Assembly: GCA_050250755.1 (NCBI GenBank)
Contig: JBFWOB010000004.1
Coordinates: forward strand, 143,390 to 207,389
Origin: Ga0077555 sp050250755
GTDB lineage: Bacteria > Pseudomonadota > Alphaproteobacteria > Rhizobiales > Hyphomicrobiaceae
Direction of reading: 5' to 3'
Length of the DNA stretch: 64,000 bases
Part shown: positions 1 through 10,578 of the stretch, one piece after another
How the letters are laid out: each line of letters starts with the position of its first letter
Numbering within the stretch: the stretch's first letter is position 1
The notes under the pieces: generated by a model
What the model saw: only the letters and a program-made list of their open reading frames with translations
Database searches by the model: none
Told to the model about the DNA's origin: nothing
Position numbers and translations under genes: made by a program

Positions 1-1
1 C

Positions 2-295
2 AAGGAGGAGGCTATGACGTTGATCGGCGCCGCCAGTGTGCCAGCGGGCGCTGTGTTCGACACGCTCGAGCTCATGAGCGATCCATCGCTCGCCGAGCGA
101 GGCATCATGCAGACGATCGAACATCCGACGACGGGCAACGTGAAGATGCCCGCTTGGCCAGTGCGTTTCGATGGTCAGCCTCCCAAAGTGAAGCCATCGC
201 CCATGCTCGGCGAGCACGTCGACGACGTGCTATCGTCGTGGCTCGGCATGGACGCCAAGCGCATTACCGCACTGCGTGAGGAGGGCATTACCTAG
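2..295 (+). CDS. CaiB/BaiF (family III) CoA-transferase, C-terminal fragment
   Basis: This is the last ~97 codons of a family III CoA-transferase gene cut by the window edge. The frame is already open at base 2, and the ATG at 14 is internal, because the residues before it (KEEA) continue the usual family sequence. Visible family features are the IGAASVPAGAVFDT segment, a DPSLAERG segment, and the C-terminal MLGEHVDDVL motif seen in formyl-CoA transferase-like proteins. Family members move CoA between carboxylic acids in the cytoplasm; the substrate cannot be told from this fragment. The gene converges on the ABC ATPase gene that ends at 327. Confidence 0.85.
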   Translation, partial: KEEAMTLIGAASVPAGAVFDTLELMSDPSLAERGIMQTIEHPTTGNVKMPAWPVRFDGQPPKVKPSPMLGEHVDDVLSSWLGMDAKRITALREEGIT

Positions 296-326
296 CCGGT
301 GGCACGAGACCTATCGATGGCCGCAC

Positions 327-1649
<1,323 letters not shown>

Positions 1650-1660
1650 GGCGGCCTCCC

Positions 1661-3412
1661 TCAATCAAAACGCAGTTTGCGCTCGGCGTAGGCGTAGAGA
1701 CGACGCCAGAGCAGGGCATTGAACAGAACCACGAAGCCCGACATCGCCGCGATGCCGAGCACGACGCGAGGCATGTCGCCCGCCTCGGTCGCATGTGCGA
1801 TGTAGGCTCCGAGACCCATGGCCGAGAGCCTGGTCTCACCCCAACTCACGACCTCGGCGACGATCGAGGCGTTCCAGGCACCGCCGGTCGCTGTCAGCGC
1901 ACCTGTCACGTAATAGGGGAAGATGCCGGGCAGGATGACGCTGCGCCACCATTGCCAGCCGCGCGCGCCCATCAGGGTCGTGGCGTCTCTCAAGTCGTTC
2001 GGAAAAGCGCTCGCCCCGGCGATCACGTTGAACAGGATGTACCACTGCGCGCCGAGGATCATCAGTGGCGAGAGCCAGATGTTCGGATCGAGCCTGAAGG
2101 CGGCGATGGCCATCACGAAGATCGGGAACATCACGTTGGCCGGAAAGGCGGCCAGGAACTGCGCCAGCGGCTGGATGCGATCGGCAATGCCCGGCCTGAG
2201 CCCGACCCACACGCCGACCGGCACCCAGATGAGGCTTGCGAGCGCGATCAGCACCACCACGCGGATGAGTGTCGCGAGGCCGCCGAGCAGCACCGCGCCG
2301 AGATCGGCAAAGCCCAAATGCGCGTGTATATAGCTCGCGATTGTCCACAGTCCCCATCCGACCGCCGCGAAGATGAGGCCGTTCCAGATCGTCTCGAACC
2401 TCGCAGACGAATCTCCAGTGCGCGTTCCGTGGATGGCTGGCGCAAGGCGCGCTATGGCGCGCTCGATCTGGTCGGCGGTTTCGCGCCAGAGCGTTCCGGC
2501 TGTACGCAGCGCCCGTGTGCGGCGCAGGATGTCCAGCACCCAGGATCGCGGAGCTAGTACGCCGGCTGTCTGCTCGGCGCGGAATTTGTCGGCCCAGGCG
2601 ACGATCGGGCGAAACACTATCTGATCATAGATGAGAATGACGACCGCCATGGCGACGATGGCCTGTCCGACAGCGAGGAGGTTCTTCTCCTCGATGGCGA
2701 GCGCCAAATAGGAGCCTATGCCCGGAAGTCGTACCTCCGTTTTACCGACCGTGATGGCTTCGGAGGCGACGACGAAGAACCAGCCGCCGGACATCGACAT
2801 CATCGTATTCCAGATGAGGCCGGGGGCGGCGAAGGGTGCCTCGAGGCGCCAGAAACGCATCCAAGGCGACAGGCGGAAGTGGCGGGCGGCCTCGTCGAGC
2901 TCACCCGGCACTGTCTTTAGCGACTGGTAGAATGAGAAGGCCATGTTCCAGGCCTGGCTCGTGAAGATCGCAAAGATCGCGGCCAACTCCGCGCCCAGGC
3001 GGCCGCCCGGAAAGAGACCCATGAAAAACACGACGGTGAAGGTCAGAAACCCCAACACTGGTACCGATTGGAGGATGTCGAGCGTCGGAATGATGATCTG
3101 CCCGGCGCGCCGGCTCTTGGCGGCGAGCGTCGCGACCGTGAAAGTGAAGAGCAGCGACACCAGGATCGCCGCGAACATGCGCAGCGTGGACTGCAGGGCA
3201 TACTCGGGTAACACCCACGGCGAGAGCGAGATCGGGGTCGCCTCGAGCGCGGAAAGCGGTTGCGCGAAGTCCCGGGCACCGTGCGCGATGGCGATCAGGA
3301 TGGCGAGCAGCAGAATGGCCGCCGCAACATCATATCGGTTGGGACCAAGCCCGCGCCACATGGCAGCGGGCATGCCGACTTGCGCACCTGTGCGCCGCGA
3401 ACGGAAAATCAT
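1661..3412 (-). CDS. ABC transporter permease with two fused permease domains (NitT/TauT type)
   Basis: A 583-residue inner-membrane protein that is about twice the usual permease length. It holds two BPD_transp_1 domains in tandem. The first covers about residues 80-280 (EAA-loop region around DEAARHFRLSPWMRFWRLEAPFA read in two pieces). The second covers about residues 350-580, with the loop around DATTLMGARGWQWWRSVILP. A hydrophilic linker of about 70 residues joins them. One polypeptide could therefore supply both permease halves for the ATPase encoded 11 bases downstream. Closely related fused permeases paired with a C-terminally extended ATPase are known in proteobacteria. The substrate is not predictable; no substrate-binding protein is nearby. 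Confidence 0.88.
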   Translation of the reverse strand: MIFRSRRTGAQVGMPAAMWRGLGPNRYDVAAAILLLAILIAIAHGARDFAQPLSALEATPISLSPWVLPEYALQSTLRMFAAILVSLLFTFTVATLAAKSRRAGQIIIPTLDILQSVPVLGFLTFTVVFFMGLFPGGRLGAELAAIFAIFTSQAWNMAFSFYQSLKTVPGELDEAARHFRLSPWMRFWRLEAPFAAPGLIWNTMMSMSGGWFFVVASEAITVGKTEVRLPGIGSYLALAIEEKNLLAVGQAIVAMAVVILIYDQIVFRPIVAWADKFRAEQTAGVLAPRSWVLDILRRTRALRTAGTLWRETADQIERAIARLAPAIHGTRTGDSSARFETIWNGLIFAAVGWGLWTIASYIHAHLGFADLGAVLLGGLATLIRVVVLIALASLIWVPVGVWVGLRPGIADRIQPLAQFLAAFPANVMFPIFVMAIAAFRLDPNIWLSPLMILGAQWYILFNVIAGASAFPNDLRDATTLMGARGWQWWRSVILPGIFPYYVTGALTATGGAWNASIVAEVVSWGETRLSAMGLGAYIAHATEAGDMPRVVLGIAAMSGFVVLFNALLWRRLYAYAERKLRFD

Positions 3413-3627
3413 GGCTCACCTCACACACCGCCATCGCGGCGACCGAGGCGAGCGTCAGGCGACGAGCCTCAAATCACGGCGATAGCCATATCTGTCGACT
3501 GCTACTGTCGCTTGGCATCGTCTTTCGTCTTTCTTGTTGGGTCCGCAGCAACGCCACTGTTCCGGGCGCCTGCTTCGGATGAATGCGGTCTGCCGAAGGT
3601 AGCTTTGGCTGTCAAGGAAGATCTGCC

Positions 3628-4242
3628 TTACGTCGCCGCCGCAGTGGGCGCAGTTGCTGTGAGTGATGGCCTTTGCCGCATCCGTGCTGCCCAGCGTCCG
3701 AGCTGTGGCCGTCCGTCCGTGTAGTCGCCCATCCGCCCATGTGCCGCGAAGTCGATGCCGACGATCAGGATGAGTTGGGCCAAATTGAACGGGCCGTTCA
3801 TCAAAGGCGCGCTGATTTCGTTCTCCCAGAAGTCCGCGAGACGTCCTGCCCGGGTCGCTTCGTGGGCCAGGATTATCGGCGAACGCTCGTTTTCCGCGCG
3901 ACGCATCTCGCGAACCCAGACACTGATGCCGTCGACCATGCTGCGCGCGTACGTTTCGAGCCGGCCATAAGCCCAGTTTTCGAGGTTGAGCGCGGGAACG
4001 ATCGACGGCTTTCCGTCCAGGGAGTCGAGGTAAGCTGCGATGAGCTGGCTATCCTCCATGCCGATGCCATCGTCGCGCTCCAGGTAGGGTACGCGGCCGG
4101 ACGGATTGACAGCAAAGTAGGGGCTGTCCGCTTTTCGTGTGATTGCTTTGATGATCTCGACCCTGTCGGCGAGACCTTTTTCAAGAATGGTGGCACGAAC
4201 GATCCGCGCATAGGGAGATGTGGGCGTGATGTACAGCTTCAT
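3628..4242 (-). CDS. Glutathione S-transferase family protein
   Basis: A 204-residue cytosolic GST-like protein. Residues 1-75 form the thioredoxin-like domain: LYITPTSPYARIVR at the start, the cis-proline segment GRVPYLERDD, and the EDSQLIAAYLD glutathione-binding helix. The rest is the alpha-helical C-terminal domain, ending in the RMRQRPSL segment typical of the family. ATG 4242 is preferred over 4302 because homologous proteins start with the MKLY strand; the 20 upstream residues look non-family. The reaction (conjugation, isomerisation or dehalogenation) cannot be assigned. It stands alone, with a decayed methyltransferase gene upstream in the opposite direction. Confidence 0.85.
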   Translation of the reverse strand: MKLYITPTSPYARIVRATILEKGLADRVEIIKAITRKADSPYFAVNPSGRVPYLERDDGIGMEDSQLIAAYLDSLDGKPSIVPALNLENWAYGRLETYARSMVDGISVWVREMRRAENERSPIILAHEATRAGRLADFWENEISAPLMNGPFNLAQLILIVGIDFAAHGRMGDYTDGRPQLGRWAARMRQRPSLTATAPTAAAT

Positions 4243-4337
4243 GAGTTTCTCGTGTAAGGCGCCAATCGGCGACAGGATTGTCGGCAGCGTAGGGATATCC
4301 ATAATCTAGCCTGAAGCAGAGTGGGTATCCTTGTGCG

Positions 4338-4673
4338 ATGAGTGACGACGCATTCTCTGATCCACAGGCGGTTGCGCGCTATGCGTAAGGGCCGCCGCGT
4401 CTTGTGCCCAGCTTCGCCGATCCGCAGCGCATGGTTATGCTTCTCCTCGCGGAGCGTGCGTCGGCCGATGCGCGGGTGCTGATTATCGGCGCAGGCGGCG
4501 GCCTGGAAATCAAGGTGTTTGCTGCAGCTCAGCCTGGCCCGGCGGTCCGACGGGTCCAGTTGCTGATTCTCGCCCCGGAGGACGACGAGCAGCTATTGCG
4601 GGATGCGGAGTTCAGCGGGGTCAGTCTCTTCTACGTCGGCTTCGCGTTTCGTGGCTGGGTTGCGTACGCCTAA
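4338..4673 (+). pseudogene. Decayed class I SAM-dependent methyltransferase
   Basis: The reading frame from ATG 4338 begins MSDDAFSDPQAVARYA, hits a TAA at 4386-4388, and continues in the same frame with GPPRLVPSFADPQRMVMLLLAERA. It then gives the SAM-binding motif RVLIIGAGGGLEIK. The family normally follows with about 120 more residues. Here the frame jumps within about 40 codons to the typical family C-terminus, VSLFYVGFAFRGWVAYA. The gene thus carries a premature stop and a large internal deletion, which is clear evidence of decay. The surviving open part (4404-4673) is unlikely to fold as a methyltransferase. Confidence 0.75.
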
Positions 4674-4757
4674 CCGAAGCAGAGTGGATTCGTTGGTCGC
4701 CTTCCTCGGTTTTCTTCAATCCATCTGACTTACCGCTGGTGAGGTTGTGCTGCGCGA

Positions 4758-5147
4758 TCAGTGCTTGTCCTCTGCAGCCAACATCGACTGCGACGACGAT
4801 GCGCAGTAGATGCGTGCATCAGGCGGTTTCTCGGCAGTCGGTCGCGAGGCGGCCTTACATGCGTCCAAGGCGTCCAGGCGCGCGATGCTTACGCTGTCGG
4901 CTGTAAGTGTCAGCCGGTAGAAGAACCTCGGAGCATCGGCCGGCGCACCATGCTGGAAGCGTTGAAAGCGCTGGGTACTCGGCAAGCATCCGAACTCTTT
5001 GACCTCGACCTTTGCGCCATCGAGGATCGGGCGAATGGCCTTGCCGCGAGCCTCGCACTCAGCGCGCGTCTCGGTCCCGACGAAGGCCGCAGAAAGACCG
5101 TTGGCCTCGCCCATGGTCAGGATGACGAGAAGAAACAACTGCTGCAT
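4758..5147 (-). CDS. Hypothetical exported protein
   Basis: A 129-residue protein of unknown function. From ATG 5147 it begins MQQLFLLVILTMGEANGLSA, a short hydrophobic stretch that could be a weak signal peptide. The mature part holds several cysteines (near residues 32, 53, 97 and 113), which suggests disulfides in the periplasm. I prefer 5147 to 5198 because the upstream 17 residues are charged and would mask the hydrophobic start. No family was recognised and there is no operon partner. Confidence 0.45.
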   Translation of the reverse strand: MQQLFLLVILTMGEANGLSAAFVGTETRAECEARGKAIRPILDGAKVEVKEFGCLPSTQRFQRFQHGAPADAPRFFYRLTLTADSVSIARLDALDACKAASRPTAEKPPDARIYCASSSQSMLAAEDKH

Positions 5148-5614
5148 GGCATACCTGCGTCGCGGATCGTTGATAGCGATCCCCGGTGGCACGCTCAATG
5201 CTGCGGCAGGCGATCGGCATAAACTATATTTATAAAGTATAGAAATAGTCGAAGCAAGCAGCCGCGCTCATGGCAGGCGATGCAGGGTCTCGCATGAGCG
5301 GAATCAAACAAAGGTTAGCCCGTTGGTACTGGATGGGTTCCAGAGTGGAAGCCATTGGTCCCGCCGTGTCGGTTTGGGGAATCGATTCTGTTGGTTGGTG
5401 GGAAACTCCGTGAAAATACGGTTCTGATGGTTGGGGAGGGCCCCGACAGAGGCCGGTGCGGTGCCCAATTTGCCCAGCTCGGCGACCGATCGTTGCAGGG
5501 CCAGGCGACAACGAAATGAGCAGGTTGACAGGTAGCTGTTGAAACTGGACATTCGCGCCGCGAACGACAGTCCCCAAAAAATGAAACCGTGTCTTCCAGC
5601 GAGGCCCACGTCCC
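5148..5614. other. Intergenic region upstream of LIV operon 1
   Basis: No gene is supported here. An AT-rich block at about 5218-5250 contains runs of TATA and is a plausible promoter zone for the minus-strand gene or for LIV operon 1. The open frames in this stretch have no family features and overlap on both strands. Confidence 0.4.
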
Positions 5615-6577
5615 GTGAGCGAATTTCTGATCGGCGTCGAGAACGTCCTGCAGGCGTTGTCTGCAGGCGTGCTACTCGGCGGAATCTACGGCCTGATGTG
5701 CGTCGGGCTCGGCATCATTTTTGGAGTGATGCGGGTCATCAACTTCGCCCAGGGCGACCTTATGATGGTCGGTATGTACTGTGCCTTCTATCTGTTCGGG
5801 GCGCTTGGATTGGGTGCAGCGCTGGGTCCTGAAGTCGGTGCCATCGTCGCCGCGCTGCTCACCGCGCCGATCATGTATGGTTTCGGTGTCCTTCTCCACA
5901 GAGTGCTGGTTAGCCGGGTCACGGGTGTGCGTGTCGCAAGCCTCGAAGGTGAGGGGCATTATGCGCAGCTTATCCTGACCCTCGGTCTGGCCCTCGTGCT
6001 GGCGAATGGCGGTTTGCTGCTGTTCGGTTCGACGCCCGTCACTCTCCGCTCCTCACTGTCGTCGAGCGCGTGGGAGGTAGGGCCGCTGGTTGGAGATTTC
6101 GTCAGCATATTCGTCAACAAGGCTCGCGGTATTGCGCTGCTGTTGTCGCTCATCGTCGCGGCCGGTCTCTATATGTTCATTACGCGCTCGCGCCTTGGTA
6201 AATCGCTCCGGGCGGCGGCGGACAATCCCGAAGCCGCGATCTACATGGGCATCGATGTCGAGAAGGCTCACCGGATAGCTTTCGGTATCGGAACGGCGAT
6301 CACCGCCGTGGCTGGCGGTCTGGTCGCGACTTACTACCCGTTCCAGCCCTATGTCGGTCTCGAGTTCGTCATCGTCATGTACGCCGGCGTCGTGCTGGGC
6401 GGCCTCGGTTCCACCATCGGCGCGTTCTGGGGCGGCATGATTATCGGTCTCGTCCAGCAGCTTGCCACACTGGTACTTCCTACCCAGTTGCAGAACACCG
6501 CAGTCTTTGTCGTGTTTCTGCTGGTGGTCTTCTTCAGGCCACAAGGCCTGTTCGGCGTGAACGTGACGAGGGCTTGA
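5615..6577 (+). CDS. livH: Branched-chain amino acid-type ABC transporter permease (LivH), operon 1
   Basis: A 320-residue LivH-type inner-membrane permease starting at GTG 5615. It has the characteristic N-terminal segment GGIYGLMCVGLGIIFGVMRV followed by INFAQGDLMM, about eight hydrophobic segments, the cytoplasmic loop RAAADNPEAAIYMGIDV, and GGLGSTIGAFWGG near the C-terminus. It is the first gene of an operon with a LivM-LivG fusion, LivF and a binding protein. LIV-type systems import amino acids, amides, urea or aromatic acids, and the actual substrate is not shown. The downstream start codon follows one base after its stop, so translation is probably coupled. Confidence 0.92.
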   Translation: MSEFLIGVENVLQALSAGVLLGGIYGLMCVGLGIIFGVMRVINFAQGDLMMVGMYCAFYLFGALGLGAALGPEVGAIVAALLTAPIMYGFGVLLHRVLVSRVTGVRVASLEGEGHYAQLILTLGLALVLANGGLLLFGSTPVTLRSSLSSSAWEVGPLVGDFVSIFVNKARGIALLLSLIVAAGLYMFITRSRLGKSLRAAADNPEAAIYMGIDVEKAHRIAFGIGTAITAVAGGLVATYYPFQPYVGLEFVIVMYAGVVLGGLGSTIGAFWGGMIIGLVQQLATLVLPTQLQNTAVFVVFLLVVFFRPQGLFGVNVTRA

Positions 6578-6596
6578 GATGAAGGAGCAATCTGAA

Positions 6597-8408
6597 ATGA
6601 CGCCGAAGCGGACGGCCTCGGCGGAACGAAACTCTGTCCGCTCCTGGGCGATCCCACTTATCGGAATTGCAGTCGTCTACCTCGTTCTCGTCGGCCTCGT
6701 ACGAAACCAGTATTACCAGCTCATGCTGACGCTGGTGCCAGTGTGGGCCACGCTCGGCATCTCTTGGAACATCCTGTCCGGTTATTCGGGACTCGTCTCG
6801 TTCGGTCACGCTGCCTTCTTCGGGCTCGGTGCCTATACCTTGACGGCCTTGTTCGTGTTCCTCGGCATCACGCCCTGGATAGGGATGATCGCAGCCGGAG
6901 CCGTCGGCGCGCTGGCTGGACTGGTCATCGGTTATCCGACCTTTCGCTTGCGCGGGCATTATTTCGCATTGTCGATGCTCGCGTATCCGCTGGCGCTGCT
7001 TTACGTCTTCGAGTGGCTGGGGCTGCAGGAGGTTTCGCTGCCCATGCACCGTGAGGCGCCCGCCGCTTACATGCAGTTCAGCGACGCGCGGATCTATAGC
7101 CTGATTGCCTTTGGTATCATGCTCGCCGCGCTGATCACGTCGCTCAAGATCGAGCGCTCGCGCTTCGGCATGTCGCTGCTCGCCATCAAGCAGAATGAGA
7201 TCGCGGCTGAGGCGGCGGGCATCAACACGTTCAACTGGAAGCTCAAGGCGATCGTGGTGTCGGGCCTCATTGCGGGGCTTATCGGCGGCTTCTATGCCGT
7301 GGTGCTGCTGGTTGTGACGCCGCTCACGGTCTTCGGCATGCTGACGTCGGCTCAGGCACTCATCATGGCGTTGTTCGGCGGTGTCGGCACAGCATGGGGC
7401 CCCGTGATTGGTGCCGCTATACTGATCCCTCTCACTGAAATCCTGCACGCCGAACTCGGCGACCGGTTGCCCGGCATTCAAGGCGTGGTGCTGGGCGCTG
7501 CCATCATTGCGATCATTATCTATGCGCCCGAAGGGATCTTCTGGAAGGTGCGAGATATGTTCCGAGCGCGCCGAGCGACGCCGGACGATGGAGCGCCGGC
7601 TCCCACTGTGCAACCTGCTGTCTTCCAGCCGCAGCACGATGCACGGCGCGCGGCGCCGCGGGCGGATTCGCCCGTACTGCTCGATGTGCAGGGGCTCTCG
7701 AAAAGCTTCGGTGGCCTGAAGGCGGTGCAGGACGTCAGCTTCGCGGTGAAGCAAGGCGAGATCCTGGGTATCATCGGGCCGAACGGCGCAGGCAAGACGA
7801 CGCTGTTCAATCTGCTGAACGGTATCACCCGGCCCGACAAAGGCAGTGTCTCTTTCGAGGGGCAGAGCATTTTCGGGATGCCCGCCAATGCGATCTGTCA
7901 CAAAGGGATCGGGCGTACCTTCCAGGTCGTGCGGCCGTTTCCCCGCCTTACCGTTCTTCAGAACGTGGTGGTCGGCGCCTTTGCCGTTACCGATACAGAC
8001 GAGGCGGCTTACGTTCAGGCGCGAAAGGCGTTGGCTCGGGTCGGCATGGAGGGTGATGCTGAACTGATCGCTGGCGGCCTGACAACCAAGCAGCTCCGTC
8101 TATTGGAGCTCGCCCGCGCACTCGCCGGAAATCCCAAGCTACTGCTGCTGGATGAAACGCTGGCGGGTCTCGGGTCCGATGCCGTCGAGGAGATGCTCGA
8201 GGTCATCCGCCGCGCCGCAGCCGACGGTACGACGGTGGTCATTATCGAGCATACGATGCACGCGATGGTGCGGCTCGCCGATCGTTTCGTTGTGCTGGAT
8301 CATGGGGCGGTTCTTGCCGAGGGGGCGCCGGAAGCGGTGACACGCGACCCCGCCGTGATCGAGGCCTACCTCGGAAAGAAATGGAGCGCCCATGCTGCTC
8401 GAGCTTGA
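6597..8408 (+). CDS. livM: Fused LIV-type ABC permease and ATP-binding protein (LivM-LivG fusion)
   Basis: A 603-residue fusion. Residues about 1-310 are a LivM permease (SGYSGLVSFGHAAFFGLGAY, AIKQNEIAAEAAGIN, ALFGGVGTAWGPVIGAAI). After a proline/alanine-rich linker of about 50 residues comes a LivG ATPase, with Walker A GPNGAGKTTLFN, LivG-type TFQVVRPFPRLTV, a weak signature (LTTKQLRLLELARAL in place of LSGGQ), Walker B LLLLDETLAGL and H-loop EHTM. ATG 6597 is preferred to ATG 6579 because AAGGAG lies nine bases before it. The fusion joins subunits normally encoded separately. The altered signature motif could affect ATPase activity; the partner LivF has a normal one. Confidence 0.9.
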   Translation: MTPKRTASAERNSVRSWAIPLIGIAVVYLVLVGLVRNQYYQLMLTLVPVWATLGISWNILSGYSGLVSFGHAAFFGLGAYTLTALFVFLGITPWIGMIAAGAVGALAGLVIGYPTFRLRGHYFALSMLAYPLALLYVFEWLGLQEVSLPMHREAPAAYMQFSDARIYSLIAFGIMLAALITSLKIERSRFGMSLLAIKQNEIAAEAAGINTFNWKLKAIVVSGLIAGLIGGFYAVVLLVVTPLTVFGMLTSAQALIMALFGGVGTAWGPVIGAAILIPLTEILHAELGDRLPGIQGVVLGAAIIAIIIYAPEGIFWKVRDMFRARRATPDDGAPAPTVQPAVFQPQHDARRAAPRADSPVLLDVQGLSKSFGGLKAVQDVSFAVKQGEILGIIGPNGAGKTTLFNLLNGITRPDKGSVSFEGQSIFGMPANAICHKGIGRTFQVVRPFPRLTVLQNVVVGAFAVTDTDEAAYVQARKALARVGMEGDAELIAGGLTTKQLRLLELARALAGNPKLLLLDETLAGLGSDAVEEMLEVIRRAAADGTTVVIIEHTMHAMVRLADRFVVLDHGAVLAEGAPEAVTRDPAVIEAYLGKKWSAHAARA

Positions 8409-9102
8409 CGATGTCCACGTCGCCTACGGCGGCCTGAAGGCGCTGGAGGGCGTCTCCATCCGAGTGCCAGAGGGTGATTTCGTTTCGATCATCGGCCCGA
8501 ACGGCGCTGGGAAAACGACCCTATTCAAGGCGATCTCGGGAATTGTGGTACCGGTGCAGGGGCGCATCCGTTTCGACGGCCAGGACTTGGCCAACGTTTC
8601 GGCGTCCGAGCGCCCACATCTTGGGATCGCCCATGTTCCGGAAGGGCGCCAGGTGTTCCCGAACCTCTCGGTGATCGAGAACCTGGAGATGGGCGCCTGG
8701 ACACCGACCGGGCGGCGAGATTGGGCTTCCAACCTCGACTATATCCTGACGCTCTTTCCAGTGCTCGCCGAGCGACGCAACCAGTACGCTGGCACGCTTT
8801 CCGGTGGTCAGCAGCAGATGGTGGCTATCGGGCGTGGGCTCGCTTCGTCGCCGCGCCTCCTCATGCTGGACGAGCCTTCCATGGGTCTTGCTCCCGCGAT
8901 CGTGGATACGATCTTCGAGCGCATCGTCGAGATCCGCCGCGACAAGAAGCTCACGGTGCTTCTGGTCGAGCAGCGTGCCGTCGAGGCTCTACAGTCGTGC
9001 GATCGAGGCTATGTGCTCGAAACCGGTCGCGTAGCGCTCGAGGGAGGCCACGAGGAGCTGCTGTCCGACGATCGCGTACGCAAGGCATACCTTGGCATTT
9101 GA
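8392..9102 (+). CDS. livF: LIV-type ABC transporter ATP-binding protein (LivF), operon 1
   Basis: A 236-residue ATPase with all ABC motifs: Walker A GPNGAGKTTLFKA, LivF-type HVPEGRQVFPNLSV, signature LSGGQQQMVAIGRGL, Walker B LLMLDEPSMGL and the H-loop region LLVEQRA. It ends in VRKAYLGI, the usual LivF C-terminus. Its start overlaps the end of the LivM-LivG gene by 17 bases, so the two are translationally coupled. It probably forms the ATPase dimer with the LivG half of the fusion protein. Confidence 0.93.
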   Translation: MLLELDDVHVAYGGLKALEGVSIRVPEGDFVSIIGPNGAGKTTLFKAISGIVVPVQGRIRFDGQDLANVSASERPHLGIAHVPEGRQVFPNLSVIENLEMGAWTPTGRRDWASNLDYILTLFPVLAERRNQYAGTLSGGQQQMVAIGRGLASSPRLLMLDEPSMGLAPAIVDTIFERIVEIRRDKKLTVLLVEQRAVEALQSCDRGYVLETGRVALEGGHEELLSDDRVRKAYLGI

Positions 9103-9163
9103 GCCGGGGGAGCCCCAAACTTCACATGAATGGCAGAGATGCCGGAAGCCTGAGAGGACCACT

Positions 9164-10420
9164 ATGACGACGTTCCTGAAGCCCTCGCGACGCACCGTTC
9201 TGCGCACCGGCCTTGCCGGCTCCGCGGCCCTGGCCTTTGGGCCGGCGCGTATTGCCCGGGCGCAAACAAAGCCTGTGAAAGTTGCGCTCATTGCGCCGGT
9301 TTCCGGGCCATGGGCGCGAAATGGGCAGCTCATGAAGTTGGGTGCCGAACTCGGCATCAGGCACGTCAACGCTGCGGGGGGCATCAAGGCGCTCGGCGGC
9401 GCGAAAATGGAACTCGTCGTCATCGATGCGGGCGATAGTGCTGAGAAAGCCAAGAACGCGGCGCAGCGCCTCGTCTCGTCGGAACCCGACGTGCTTGCAG
9501 GCGATGGCGCGTATCTTTCCTCGTTCACGCTCGCGATCACCGAGGTGACTGAGCGTGCGAGCCTTCCCTGGCTGACGCTTTCTTACTCGGACCAACTTAC
9601 CGACCGCGGCTTCAAGAACGTTTTCCAGACGTCGATGGTCGCCAGCCGCCAGGCTGGGCATACCATCGAGACCGCACTCGCTCTCGCGGAGAAATCGACG
9701 GGCAAGCGGCCGAAGTCGATATCGATGCTCACCGACAACACCGCGTCCCCTGTTGCTTTCACCAAGGGCCTGCGTGAAGGTGGGCTCGAGAAGATGGGGC
9801 TGAAACTCGTTTCGGACGATGTCTTCACGCCTCCTCTCGCCGATGCCACGCCGCTCATTCAGAAGCTGCGGTCGGGCCGTCCCGATTTGTTGCTGCTGGC
9901 GCCAACCGCGTTGTCGGACTTCAAGCTCACGCTCGAGAAGCTGAACGAGTTCGGTCTCGGCAAGGGCCGTTTGCCTGTGATCGCCAATGGTGCGGCGATT
10001 GGTACGCCGGAAATGCTGGATTTGCTCGGGAAGGATCTGCTCGAGGGATTGCTGTTCTCGATCGCGAACTGGTCGGGCAAGGGCATGGAAGATCTGGAAG
10101 CTGAGTTCAAGAAAGAGACGAAAGAACCGTGGCTGTCACAGGATCCGCTCTGCGCTTACGGCCATATCATGGTAATGCGTGAAGCGATCGAGGCCGCCGG
10201 AGTGGCCGACCGAAAGGCCGTCGGCGAAGCCATGCGGAAGATGGAGACCAAGGGCGGATCAGGCCGGTTCTTCCCTGGTGGCAATGGCGTCATGAAGTTC
10301 GACGAGAAGGGGCGTCGGGTCGGGGCGGATATCGTCTTCGTTCAATGGCAAAATGGCGTGCCATCCACGGTGTTCCCCGAGGCCGTCGCCACCAAGACGC
10401 CGATTTGGGTCAAGCGTTAG
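9164..10420 (+). CDS. LIV-type ABC transporter substrate-binding protein, operon 1
   Basis: A 418-residue periplasmic binding protein (Peripla_BP_6 type). The N-terminus MTTFLKPSRRTVLRTGLAG has a twin-arginine motif followed by a hydrophobic stretch and ARAQ, suggesting Tat export. The mature protein starts KPVKVALIAPVSGPWA, a typical first strand of the fold, and has the NAAGGIKALGG and DAGDSAEKAKNAAQRL family segments. ATG 9164 is chosen over 9092 because GAGAGGA precedes it and the Tat signal begins there. It closes LIV operon 1. The ligand is unknown; relatives bind amino acids, aromatic acids or urea-like compounds. Confidence 0.9.
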   Translation: MTTFLKPSRRTVLRTGLAGSAALAFGPARIARAQTKPVKVALIAPVSGPWARNGQLMKLGAELGIRHVNAAGGIKALGGAKMELVVIDAGDSAEKAKNAAQRLVSSEPDVLAGDGAYLSSFTLAITEVTERASLPWLTLSYSDQLTDRGFKNVFQTSMVASRQAGHTIETALALAEKSTGKRPKSISMLTDNTASPVAFTKGLREGGLEKMGLKLVSDDVFTPPLADATPLIQKLRSGRPDLLLLAPTALSDFKLTLEKLNEFGLGKGRLPVIANGAAIGTPEMLDLLGKDLLEGLLFSIANWSGKGMEDLEAEFKKETKEPWLSQDPLCAYGHIMVMREAIEAAGVADRKAVGEAMRKMETKGGSGRFFPGGNGVMKFDEKGRRVGADIVFVQWQNGVPSTVFPEAVATKTPIWVKR

Positions 10421-10432
10421 GCTTCTGTCTTG

Positions 10433-10468
10433 GCCAGCTCCGCGAGGCGTCGCCTTGTCGGGGCTGGC
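10433..10468. terminator. Possible hairpin between convergent genes
   Basis: GCCAGCTC at 10433-10440 pairs with GGGCTGGC at 10461-10468, with one G-T pair. It lies just after the binding-protein stop and before the convergent LLM gene. No T-tract follows, so termination is only suggested. Confidence 0.3.
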
Positions 10469-10578
10469 TAAGCCGTAGTGCTGGATTTGCAAACTCCGTC
10501 TGGCGGCAAAATCTCGAACGCCTGCCGCGACGTCGTTGGTCTCTGCGTTATCGGACGATCACAAGGACGACGCGCCGA

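Noticed and set aside
6534..7901. 455-residue minus-strand frame opposite the LivM-LivG gene
   Set aside because: Antisense shadow; no motif, and extreme charged composition.
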